29,927 bases of DNA from the IMG/VR virus record IMGVR_UViG_3300012001_000029, positions 1 to 29,927 of that record; one strand, given 5' to 3'. A program made the translations under genes and the position numbers. Under the pieces are notes generated by a model. That model made no database searches, was not told where the DNA came from, and worked only from the letters and a program-made list of their open reading frames with translations. This DNA is from a virus. Below, piece after piece: positions 1 to 5,058 of the stretch (position 1 is the first letter of the stretch; each line of letters starts with the position of its first letter).

Positions 1-96
1 GTATCCAGCTGCGTGGACAGCCAGCGCTGCAGCAGCTGGTTCCTTGGGAATATGTAGCGTGGCGCCGTTGAGGGCGAATTGAACGTTTTCAGACAT
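1..96 (-). CDS. Hypothetical protein, N-terminal 32 residues only (cut by window edge)
   Basis: A leftward reading frame begins with ATG at 96 and is still open at base 1. The visible residues start MSENVQFALNGATLHIP and go on into an alanine-rich stretch. An SD sequence GGAGA lies about 7 bases upstream of the ATG, which supports the start. The gene follows the 148-525 gene in the same direction with a gap of about 50 bases, so it probably belongs to the same leftward operon. Too little is visible to name a function. Confidence 0.6.
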   Translation of the reverse strand, partial: MSENVQFALNGATLHIPKEPAAAALAVHAAGY

Positions 97-147
97 GGCG
101 TGATCTCCAAAAATTTGCGATCCGCGCTGCGCGCGGAAATTGTTGAA

Positions 148-525
148 TTACTCAATGATCAATAATCTGCGGACGGCACGAGCGCGACCTTCATACGTCT
201 TGGGGTCGTAGCCCTGGCCGCCATTGCCGAAGATCTGATCCCAGGCGTACGAGTCGTCGGCCGCGTCCTGCTCGCAGGACCAGTACCAGTCTGGCTCAAA
301 TTGATCCTTCAGGTTGGCAAATAGCAGCGACTGCTCGCGGCGCGTCGGCAGCTCGCCACCGGCCTTTACTGCCCATGCCTTGGCGTCATTCCAGCTCTGC
401 AGGTTCTTAGGCTCTGCGGCCAGCAGTATCAGGTGGTGGTCTGGCTGTCCGTCCTTGCCGAGGATGATGCCTGCATACCGTTCACCAGATTCAAGATTTG
501 TTGCAATCCGTTGTGCTTTGCTCAT
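148..525 (-). CDS. DUF1566-like (Lcl C-terminal type) phage protein
   Basis: This 125-residue protein has the arrangement typical of DUF1566 domains: an N-terminal part (about residues 1-40), then LPTRREQSLLFANL (about 59-72), a YWSCEQ motif (about 81-86), an aromatic/glycine stretch (YAWDQIFGNGGQGY) and a closing RARAVRRL. Such domains are common in phage accessory cassettes, and their role is not established. No signal peptide or membrane segment is seen. The start is supported by GGAGAA about 5 bases upstream. The gene lies 9 bases after the stop of its upstream neighbour (535-891), so the two are probably cotranscribed. The family call rests on motif pattern only. Confidence 0.75.
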   Translation of the reverse strand: MSKAQRIATNLESGERYAGIILGKDGQPDHHLILLAAEPKNLQSWNDAKAWAVKAGGELPTRREQSLLFANLKDQFEPDWYWSCEQDAADDSYAWDQIFGNGGQGYDPKTYEGRARAVRRLLIIE

Positions 526-534
526 ACCGTTCTC

Positions 535-891
535 CTAGTAAGAAAATTGCAAGCCGATGCGCTTGTTTTTATAGACTGTCACGGCCTCCAGCAGGATGAA
601 GCCATACTGCCACGCCGGTCTCCAGGCCGCTGGCAAGGTTTTCGTGACAAGGTAGTGCCCTGCTGCTGTCACGAGGAAATAGTTGCGTATGGCAGCGTCT
701 GAAGGGTGCTCGCCTAACAGCTTGTTGCGCTCGTGCGCTGTCGTTGGGTAGTGCTTGATGTCCTTCGTTTGGGCATAGTCAAGGACCATCAGCCCGTCGA
801 AGAACACCTCGCGCTGAATGTCTGCGTTTGATAGCGTGCCTGCTTGTGCCGTTGATGCAACGAGGAACAGGAGGATTAAGAGCTTTTTCAT
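535..891 (-). CDS. Small exported or membrane-anchored protein of unknown function
   Basis: The 118-residue protein starts with a clear Sec-type signal sequence: two lysines, a hydrophobic core (LLILLFLVAS) and a plausible signal peptidase site after TAQA at about residue 17. The mature part carries a second moderately hydrophobic region near residues 88-105 (WQYGFILLEAVTVY). It therefore likely acts in the periplasm or at the inner membrane. Similar small exported proteins in phages can affect superinfection or the host envelope, but nothing here identifies that. Its ATG overlaps the stop of the upstream gene (888-1040) as CTATGA, indicating translational coupling. Confidence 0.65.
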   Translation of the reverse strand: MKKLLILLFLVASTAQAGTLSNADIQREVFFDGLMVLDYAQTKDIKHYPTTAHERNKLLGEHPSDAAIRNYFLVTAAGHYLVTKTLPAAWRPAWQYGFILLEAVTVYKNKRIGLQFSY

Positions 892-1040
892 AGCGGCCTT
901 TTGTGGATGGTGAGTTGGATTAACGCTTCTTTGACTTCAGGAATTTGCCTTGCATCGCCCGAGTGGACCGCAAGGTGCGAAAGCAGCTTTAAGTGCAGCT
1001 TTGTGAGGTCGTACAGTGCTTTGGCGAGCGCATCGTTCAT
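888..1040 (-). CDS. Short hypothetical protein (50 aa)
   Basis: The likely start is the ATG at 1040, giving MNDALAKALYDLTKLHLKL and ending KRPL. A longer version from 1103 would overlap the upstream gene and has no better signal. AGGA lies 6 bases upstream of the chosen ATG, and the upstream gene stops only one base before it. The sequence is mostly helical, with a leucine-rich amphipathic N-terminal half. No family is recognised. The tight coupling on both sides supports a real gene. Confidence 0.55.
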   Translation of the reverse strand: MNDALAKALYDLTKLHLKLLSHLAVHSGDARQIPEVKEALIQLTIHKRPL

Positions 1041-1041
1041 G

Positions 1042-1224
1042 TCAGTCCTGTATGTGGCGGCGCATCCGGTTGTCGTAGGCTTCACGGCAAGCTGCAGCCG
1101 CAAGTTCTGGTGTCTCGAAGCAGCCGATCCAGCAGCCGCAGAAGCGTGCGACTTGCTGGTGCGTCAGTGAGCCGGTGCCTTCTTTACTGACGGTGTAGCG
1201 GGCATCTGGGAGGTCGAGTTTCAT
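1042..1224 (-). CDS. Short hypothetical protein (60 aa), cysteine-containing
   Basis: The likely start is ATG 1224 (MKLDLPDARYTVSKEG), preceded by GGAAG about 7 bases away. The earlier in-frame ATG at 1278 would run through the upstream gene. The middle contains CGCWIGCFETPELAAAACREAYDNR. The stretch from FETPELAAAA to YDNR resembles the AP2/integrase-like pattern in which an element is split into columns of small residues before a charged helix, but no assignment is made. The three close cysteines could bind a metal. The stop at 1042 lies one base before the next start. Confidence 0.55.
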   Translation of the reverse strand: MKLDLPDARYTVSKEGTGSLTHQQVARFCGCWIGCFETPELAAAACREAYDNRMRRHIQD

Positions 1225-1225
1225 G

Positions 1226-1345
1226 TCAGTATGCCTTCCAGACGGTTTGTTCGATACGGATGGCGTTGCGTTTCGCAAGGCGTTGGCGTACCTCTTCGGC
1301 GGTGAGTGTGGATTTGCCGAAGAGGGCGGTGAAGAGGCGCTTCAT
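1226..1345 (-). CDS. Short hypothetical protein (39 aa)
   Basis: The frame from ATG 1345 gives MKRLFTALFGKSTLTAEEVR followed by QRLAKRNAIRIEQTVWKAY. Its ATG overlaps the TGA of the upstream gene (ATGA at 1342-1345), and its own stop lies one base before the next start. It is strongly basic with an aromatic N-terminal helix. The coupling on both sides is the main evidence for expression, because the protein itself is too short to classify. Confidence 0.45.
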   Translation of the reverse strand: MKRLFTALFGKSTLTAEEVRQRLAKRNAIRIEQTVWKAY

Positions 1346-1593
1346 GCTGTCAACCCCGCACGGTCGGCCAGTTGGAAACCTACCTTGAGCAGGTTGCACA
1401 GCGAATCGCACAAGTACATCCGGTTGGTCAGCTTGGTACGCTCGAAGGTGGACAGCTTCGGATTCTTCGAGGTGATGCGTAGAGTCAGATGGCGCTCAGT
1501 GAGTTGACTGAGTGTCATGGTTGCCAGATGCTTTGCTGGCAGGCTTGGGTCGGACTTGAGGGCTTTGGCAAGTAGGGAATTTACGGTGGTCAT
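1342..1593 (-). CDS. Hypothetical protein (83 aa), basic helical
   Basis: A strong SD (AAGGAG) lies 7 bases upstream of ATG 1593. The protein starts MTTVNSLLAKALKSDPSLPA and contains LSQLTERHLTLRITSKNPKLS followed by FERTKLTNRMYLCDSLCNLL. It is rich in leucine, threonine and basic residues and probably all-helical. No signal peptide or known motif is seen. The good ribosome site and the ATGA overlap with the next gene make it a convincing gene of unknown role in the leftward cassette. Confidence 0.6.
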   Translation of the reverse strand: MTTVNSLLAKALKSDPSLPAKHLATMTLSQLTERHLTLRITSKNPKLSTFERTKLTNRMYLCDSLCNLLKVGFQLADRAGLTA

Positions 1594-1630
1594 GGTGTAC
1601 TCCTTGAAGTTAGAGCGTTGGTGGTGGATT

Positions 1631-2122
1631 TTAATCTACGAAATTGCCGAACGAATCAGTCTTACGGATTTCAGGACCATCGTCGCTACCTGTGAAGTCG
1701 CAAGCATTCACCGCGTTGATCATATCAGCCAGCTTCTCCGGCCCGTCAGGAAACGGATGGCCTGTGCGTGAGATCAGCCCTTGTGAGAAGAACTCAATGA
1801 CCTCCTTGCGCAGCCATGCAAGGGCTTCTTCGTGTTTCGGTGCTGTGCCGGTCTGGAGGATTTTGTTGGCCCACCAGTTACCAAAGGGACCGGCGACTTC
1901 GTACTCTAACACGCCAGGGAAGCCGTTCGTATCGGCGTCAATGGCCGCTGCAGCGTTCGTGAGGCGTGCCAGCGGCTCGATGTAGGCGCACACCGCCTGA
2001 ATCATTTCGACGTTGCCTGAGCCGCCGTGGCTCCAACGTTCGATGAGGGCGGCGTAACCGACTTCGTGCAGGCCTTCCATGAAGTAGGCTCCGAATACTA
2101 CTTGGTCGTTGGTACAGATCAT
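1631..2122 (-). CDS. Hypothetical acidic protein (163 aa)
   Basis: The start is placed at ATG 2122 (MICTNDQVVFGAYFMEGLHE) because AAGGAG lies 7 bases upstream and the ATG overlaps the TGA of the upstream gene. An ATG 33 bases further upstream has no such signal. The protein is acidic with many aromatic residues and has an alanine-rich helix near residues 56-64. The C-terminal half (HEEALAWLRKEVIEFF, then GPEKLADMINAVNAC) looks like two amphipathic helices. No domain is recognised. Its position among small early-type genes suggests an accessory or host-modulation role, which is inference. Confidence 0.6.
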   Translation of the reverse strand: MICTNDQVVFGAYFMEGLHEVGYAALIERWSHGGSGNVEMIQAVCAYIEPLARLTNAAAAIDADTNGFPGVLEYEVAGPFGNWWANKILQTGTAPKHEEALAWLRKEVIEFFSQGLISRTGHPFPDGPEKLADMINAVNACDFTGSDDGPEIRKTDSFGNFVD

Positions 2123-2316
2123 GATTTCTCCTTTGGTGTGGCTTGGACTTTCCAACCTCGGTAAGTGAGGTCGGGCTTGTTAATTGCACGGTGCATACCG
2201 CTCTGTGTGAGGCGGTACTTTCTGCAAAATTCGGCAGGGTTGTCTGTCTTGAACCAGATGCCGGTCGGCGACAGGATGCTGTAGTCGTAACGGGCGACAC
2301 AAGCAGGGATTTTCAT
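2119..2316 (-). CDS. NUMOD-like small DNA-binding protein
   Basis: The 65-residue protein has a first part SILSPTGIWFKTDNPAEFCR followed by KYRLTQSGMHRAINKP and YRGWKV. This order (strand, short turn with G, an EFC helix, a second helix with S-x-x-x-R, then a GW strand) is the pattern seen in NUMOD/IENR modules that position homing endonucleases on DNA. Here the module stands alone without a nuclease domain, so it may act as a small DNA-binding regulator. Both ends overlap their neighbours by ATGA junctions. The fold assignment is from pattern reading only. Confidence 0.6.
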   Translation of the reverse strand: MKIPACVARYDYSILSPTGIWFKTDNPAEFCRKYRLTQSGMHRAINKPDLTYRGWKVQATPKEKS

Positions 2317-2576
2317 TTTGCGAGCAAGGTCTTCGCCGACATCCCACGAAGGAAGGCGAAGGGGTTGTCGATGATCTTGCGGAACTCGGCCTCAGCAAGG
2401 AAGTGTGTGGCGCAGAACTTAGGAATATCAGGTACGTCGAAGGTCTCGCCGTTGGCAAGTGTGACCAAGACTTCCTCGGCTTGGGAGGTGTGTTCGGGAT
2501 GTGCGTTGACCGCGACTCCAAGGTGTGCGGAGAGGGTTTGGGCGATCTGTTTTTTGATCGGGTTATATGAGCGCAT
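2313..2576 (-). CDS. Hypothetical protein (87 aa), first gene of the leftward operon
   Basis: Two candidate starts exist, ATG 2585 and ATG 2576. AGGA abuts the first with no spacing but lies 9 bases before the second, so 2576 (MRSYNPIKKQIAQTLSAHLG) is preferred. The protein has a basic N-terminal helix, a central strand pair (VLVTLANGETFDVPDIPKF) and an acidic/aromatic C-terminal region. No family is recognised. As the first gene after the probable operator-controlled promoter at 2620-2649 it would be the first product of the leftward transcript. Confidence 0.6.
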   Translation of the reverse strand: MRSYNPIKKQIAQTLSAHLGVAVNAHPEHTSQAEEVLVTLANGETFDVPDIPKFCATHFLAEAEFRKIIDNPFAFLRGMSAKTLLAK

Positions 2577-2619
2577 TTTGAGCATTCCTTACATGAGTGA
2601 TTTTAGACGGGTTTTCGCT

Positions 2620-2649
2620 AGTGTAACTGACGTTACAGGTAGCGGTCAC
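2620..2649 (-). promoter_or_regulatory. Probable leftward promoter with palindromic operator in the spacer
   Basis: On the minus strand, GTGACC (bases 2649-2644, 4 of 6 matches to TTGACA) is followed after 18 bases by TACACT (2625-2620, 4 of 6). The spacer and -10 contain a perfect inverted repeat, TGTAAC-TGAC-GTTACA (2622-2637). A palindrome in this place is the classical position for a repressor operator. The operon starts about 45 bases downstream. The promoter is modest by score, while the palindrome is certain. Confidence 0.45.
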
Positions 2650-2809
2650 ACTTTTTTCCAGCGCAACGGATGGGACACTTGAAAACATCAAGTGCCTGAC
2701 GATAGTTACGGATTTTTTGGCCGATTTTCGTTGTGTATGTAGCATTGAAAAGGGCTGTTTTTTGGCCTGTAATAACTCATTAAGGCTGTTTTTTGCTAAG
2801 GGTAGAGTT

Positions 2810-2838
2810 TTGCTGATACTTTCAAAAACCTATATAAA
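2810..2838 (+). promoter_or_regulatory. Candidate rightward promoter (upstream one)
   Basis: TTGCTG (2810-2815), a 17-base spacer and TATAAA (2833-2838). The -10 is good (5 of 6) and the -35 is weak (3 of 6). It would give a leader of about 140 bases before the HNH-like gene that includes the ACGTTT/AAACGT repeat. Confidence 0.3.
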
Positions 2839-2928
2839 AGGGCCAAAAGCATAGAAAAGAACCTTCCAGAAAAAGACGTTTAAAAACGTGAAATCCTATT
2901 GGAAGAACTCGATTTTGAATACCCTAGT

Positions 2929-2958
2929 TTTACATTGCTAGTGTATATAGGTTAGAAT
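2929..2958 (+). promoter_or_regulatory. Probable promoter of the HNH-like gene
   Basis: TTTACA (2929-2934, 5 of 6), an 18-base AT-rich spacer and TAGAAT (2953-2958, 5 of 6). The start site would fall near 2965, just ahead of the AGGAG ribosome site at 2970-2974, giving a short leader. Confidence 0.5.
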
Positions 2959-2980
2959 AGCTTCTTTTTAGGAGACTATG

Positions 2981-3688
2981 ATGAACCTTGCGAAACGTCC
3001 TGACCCTGCCTTACTTGCGAAATTCCGACTTGAGAAAGGTAGCGTATATCGCGTCAAAGGCAAGTCTCGAAAAGCCTTGTGCCAGAATGTGCATGGCCTG
3101 ATCTACGCAACAGTCGATGGCGTTCGCATAGCTGCTCATGATATCGCCTGGGCTTTGGTGTTCGGGAACTGGCCTATGTGGCCGTTGGCTCACGTAGACG
3201 GGCAGGATTGGAACCTTGCGATTGCCAACTTGACGCCTATGCGTGGCAGAGTTTTGCGCTGTCGTGTGACCGAGCGAGACGGCAAGTTTTACCATTCGTT
3301 GTCGGGAGTGGACAGCTATCGATCTAAAAAATTGGCTAAGGAAGGTTGGCATTTGCGTGCTATAACGGCGTACCTTGCCGACCGAGAATTCTGTTTAGAC
3401 CAAGAAGCGCTTGCACGAAGCGGTGCTTTACAAGAAATGCCTCGTGAAAGGGTTCCTAAAGTGCGTGAAGCGGTCGATCTGTCGGCGCTGAATCTGCCTC
3501 CGATTGACCCTTATCTGGTCGAGGGGAAAGTCACGTCGCGTCCTAAAGTAGCTTTGAACGCTCGTGCTCATTGGCGACCAGAATTGAACTCATGGCTGGT
3601 GGTGAACGCACCAGCCGGTGTATGGGACGATTACCGCATCAGATGTGCAGCAGCATTGCGAGGATTGTTCCCCACAGAAGCAGGTTGA
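2981..3688 (+). CDS. HNH-like protein with incomplete active-site motif (235 aa)
   Basis: Two tandem ATGs (2978, 2981) follow AGGAG. The second has 6-base spacing and is preferred. Residues about 20-60 form the strand-rich lead (SVYRVKGKSRKA, LIYATVDGVRIAAHDIAWAL), followed by VFGNWPMWPLAHVDGQDWNL and AIANLTPM. This is the order of phage HNH endonucleases (IAW-L-x-G-x-P, then xH-x-DG, then N-x3-NL). The residue before the conserved His, usually D or H, is Ala here, so catalysis is uncertain. The C-terminal half (about 120-235) is a different module, with a tryptophan-rich end (HWRPELNSWLVVNAPAG) that may bind DNA. It is the only rightward gene in the left third. Confidence 0.65.
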   Translation: MNLAKRPDPALLAKFRLEKGSVYRVKGKSRKALCQNVHGLIYATVDGVRIAAHDIAWALVFGNWPMWPLAHVDGQDWNLAIANLTPMRGRVLRCRVTERDGKFYHSLSGVDSYRSKKLAKEGWHLRAITAYLADREFCLDQEALARSGALQEMPRERVPKVREAVDLSALNLPPIDPYLVEGKVTSRPKVALNARAHWRPELNSWLVVNAPAGVWDDYRIRCAAALRGLFPTEAG

Positions 3689-3702
3689 GAGCGATCATCA
3701 TT

Positions 3703-3846
3703 TCAGGAAGTGTCCGAGGATGCGCTTCCAGTCGGGCGATAGGTCGTGTGGAACGACTCTACGCGGGCTTGAAAGTCTTTGGGCTGGATGATCTTGCCGA
3801 CGAAGACGGGCAGGATTTTTGTCTGGGTTTTTATGACAGTAGGCAT
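3703..3846 (-). CDS. Short hypothetical protein (47 aa)
   Basis: A leftward frame from ATG 3846 gives MPTVIKTQTKILPVFVGKII and ends ASSDTS at a TGA at 3705-3703. GGGAGA sits 5 bases upstream of the ATG, and a promoter-like pair lies at 3868-3896, giving a leader of about 15 bases. The protein starts with a basic/hydrophobic strand and continues with FQARVESFHTTYRPTGS. No family is recognised. It is convergent with the HNH-like gene, 14 bases apart, with no terminator between them. Confidence 0.5.
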   Translation of the reverse strand: MPTVIKTQTKILPVFVGKIIQPKDFQARVESFHTTYRPTGSASSDTS

Positions 3847-3867
3847 AGTGTTCTCCCTTTGGTAGAG

Positions 3868-3896
3868 AATATATCGGATTTCGTGACAGTGCTGAA
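3868..3896 (-). promoter_or_regulatory. Candidate leftward promoter for the 3703-3846 gene
   Basis: On the minus strand TTCAGC (3896-3891) is followed by 17 bases and TATATT (3873-3868). The -10 is strong and the -35 weak. The -35 coincides with one arm of the symmetric cluster at 3891-3916, so a bound protein could activate or block it. Confidence 0.35.
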
Positions 3897-3916
3897 AAGT
3901 TTCAGCGTAAGCTGAA
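3891..3916. repeat. Three alternating inverted half-sites (GCTGAA/TTCAGC)
   Basis: GCTGAA (3891-3896), TTCAGC (3901-3906) and GCTGAA (3911-3916) are separated by four bases each. The middle arm can pair with either neighbour, so the half-sites repeat with a 10-base period, about one helical turn. This suits a cooperative operator or a pair of exclusive hairpins. Confidence 0.5.
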
Positions 3917-3975
3917 GGCGATTTTTAGTTCGCCGTGTGCATATAGCCTCCAGGAAGTTTGGGTACGCGGTAAAT

Positions 3976-4004
3976 AAAAAAGCTCACATGCTGTGAGCTT
4001 TTTT
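3976..4004. terminator. Strong bidirectional rho-independent terminator
   Basis: A perfect 13-bp inverted repeat, AAAAAAGCTCACA / TGTGAGCTTTTTT, has a 3-base loop (TGC). The A tract on one side and the T tract on the other make it active in both directions. It separates the leftward 4062-4199 gene from the 3703-3846 gene and could stop rightward readthrough from the HNH-like gene. Confidence 0.85.
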
Positions 4005-4040
4005 ATTTGGCCCTGTGAAAGGCCAGGGTGAGAATTTTAA

Positions 4041-4057
4041 ACATCCATTGAGGATGT
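4041..4057 (-). terminator. Possible weak leftward terminator hairpin
   Basis: ACATCC-5-GGATGT lies 4 bases beyond the stop of the 4062-4199 gene, and the minus strand then reads TTTAAAATTC. The stem is short and the T run broken, so it is weaker than the terminator at 3976-4004. Confidence 0.3.
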
Positions 4058-4061
4058 ATGT

Positions 4062-4199
4062 TTAGTCGGCAGCGACTGCTTCAGGCAAGCGGATCAGCTC
4101 GCAGTCAACGAGACCGAACTCACGCAAAGCGAATTCGATTTCGGCGCGTTCTGCATCGTGGTCTAGGCGGGCTTGCCGGGTGTTTAATTGGTCGGACAT
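4062..4199 (-). CDS. Short acidic hypothetical protein (45 aa)
   Basis: The preferred start is ATG 4199 (MSDQLNTRQARLDHDAERAE), with AAGGGA 6 bases upstream. An in-frame ATG at 4289 would add 30 residues with no ribosome site and is rejected. The protein is a single acidic amphipathic helix followed by LREFGLVDCELIRLPEAVAAD. It stands alone, flanked by a weak hairpin and the bidirectional terminator downstream and by a long hairpin (4257-4285) in its probable leader. The function is unknown. Confidence 0.5.
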   Translation of the reverse strand: MSDQLNTRQARLDHDAERAEIEFALREFGLVDCELIRLPEAVAAD

Positions 4200-4256
4200 G
4201 GTGATTCCCTTCAGTTTAGGATTTAAGTGGCGTGGTGAGGCTGTAATGTACCTTAG

Positions 4257-4285
4257 CCAATGCGTTCTCGTTGAGAGCGCATTGG
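4257..4285. repeat. 13-bp stem, 3-base loop hairpin
   Basis: CCAATGCG (4257-4264) pairs with CGCATTGG (4278-4285). TCTC/GAGA pair inside it, with a T-G wobble in between, leaving loop GTT. No T tract follows on either strand, so it is more likely an operator or leader structure than a terminator. It lies 58 bases upstream of the leftward gene starting at 4199. Confidence 0.55.
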
Positions 4286-4289
4286 ACAA

Positions 4290-4319
4290 TCTTATCTACC
4301 GTTGATGTACAGGATAAGA
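4290..4319. repeat. 7-bp inverted repeat with 16-base loop
   Basis: TCTTATC (4290-4296) and GATAAGA (4313-4319) are perfect complements just ahead of the GAGGGG ribosome site of the short GTG frame at 4331. Confidence 0.35.
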
Positions 4320-4330
4320 CGAGGGGTTTT

Positions 4331-4438
4331 GTGTCTAATGACATTGTGGCGTCAAGGGACATTGATGGTAGTTGCTACACGCGGCAACTTCTCGCGCTAC
4401 TGGCTTGCAAAGGCCGTGATGATCCAATCCGCGTATGA
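4331..4438 (+). CDS. Possible short protein (35 aa, GTG start) or gene fragment
   Basis: GAGGGG ends 4 bases before a GTG, giving MSNDIVASRDIDGSCYTRQL and then LALLACKGRDDPIRV before TGA. The amino-acid mix looks coding. Just after the stop another frame reads on with YERLVTLFLHTIG, which would join sensibly if one base were changed. The stretch could therefore be a real short peptide or the start of a longer frameshifted gene. No homology is recognised. Confidence 0.3.
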   Translation: MSNDIVASRDIDGSCYTRQLLALLACKGRDDPIRV

Positions 4439-4675
4439 ACGTCTTGTCACCTTGTTTCTTCACACCATAGGATTCTGTTCGTCCGAAAATTCTTGTGTCT
4501 GTATTCGTAGGGCAGCGGCCCTATGCTTAAAATTTTGCATCCTTCAAAATCCTCACGGAGTGGAAAGAATGCAATGCGCTAGATCGCTTCTAGTCGCTTC
4601 AATGGCCTATTGATTGTTTTAGTCTGTGAGAGCACTAAAATACTCACCTTCTCGCCGTCATGCCTTTTCGTCAGC

Positions 4676-4859
4676 ATGGATATTTGCACAGTCAATACAG
4701 GGAAAGCACTTGAAAATTTACCGTTTGTAACTTACAGGCAAACTTCGTCTTTTTGATGTACGGCCTAGGACTTATGAACGCCTAAACCGTTTGTTGAATG
4801 AATGGGATATTGAGACAAAATTTTCATTTGAGACTGGATTTTACGCTGCTACGAATTAA
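4676..4859 (+). pseudogene. Possible frameshifted small gene (about 60 aa if joined)
   Basis: From ATG 4676 the frame reads MDICTVNTGKALENLPFV and stops at TGA 4754-4756. The +1 frame continues across that stop with DVRPRTYERLNRLLNEWDIE and ends at TAA 4859. Both halves look coding. The junction is TCT TTT TGA, where a tRNA on TTT could slip +1 onto another TTT, so programmed shifting is possible. A simple indel is at least as likely. The ATG has no clear ribosome site. Confidence 0.3.
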
Positions 4860-4992
4860 CGCGACCGCGACAAACCACGCGACAAAATACTCGCCTTGTT
4901 TTTTACGCCATTCAATTTTTAAAGACCAGAGACGAACCCGAAAACGACGCGCAAAGCGAAGCAAGCGAGAACATCGAGGCGCAACATTTGTT

Positions 4993-5031
4993 ACGCTTTA
5001 CACTGCGCACAGAATGCGCAGTGTAAAGCGT
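4993..5031. repeat. Perfect 17-bp inverted repeat (5-base loop)
   Basis: ACGCTTTACACTGCGCA (4993-5009), loop CAGAA, then the exact complement (5015-5031). It lies just past the stop of the leftward gene 5059-5628. No T tract follows on either strand, so a simple intrinsic terminator is doubtful. Confidence 0.8.
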
Positions 5032-5051
5032 ATAGGGCGAACCCTATACGC
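5028..5051. repeat. Perfect 10-bp inverted repeat overlapping the 17-bp one
   Basis: GCGTATAGGG (5028-5037), loop CGAA, CCCTATACGC (5042-5051). Its first four bases are the last four of the neighbouring hairpin, so the two cannot both form completely. Confidence 0.75.
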
Positions 5052-5058
5052 GCCTAAA

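Larger units (their letters stand above)
2577..2977. other. Divergent intergenic control region
   Basis: About 400 AT-rich bases separate the leftward operon from the rightward HNH-like gene, and no convincing gene is seen in them. Besides the leftward promoter/operator there is an inverted repeat CACTTG-7-CAAGTG (2676-2694), a second one, ACGTTT-AA-AAACGT (2876-2889), and rightward promoter-like sequences. The composition and density of symmetric sites suggest a regulatory switch, but no repressor gene is recognisable next to it. Confidence 0.5.
4200..5058. other. Gene-poor region with hairpins and possible gene remnants
   Basis: No confident gene is found in about 860 bases. Rightward coding-like fragments occur (4331-4438 and the frame-broken 4676-4859). 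There are hairpins at 4257-4285 and 4290-4319, a short GC stem TAGGGC-AGCG-GCCCTA at 4508-4523, a short tandem GCGACAAA motif near 4868-4885, and the large hairpins at 4993-5051. The fragments look like decayed or unusual small genes rather than random sequence, but the evidence is thin. Confidence 0.4.

Noticed and set aside
4302-4613. Rightward frame of about 103 codons
   Set aside because: The first half is read better in another frame (4331-4438), and the composition is cysteine-rich without pattern. Only its middle part could matter as a frameshifted continuation.
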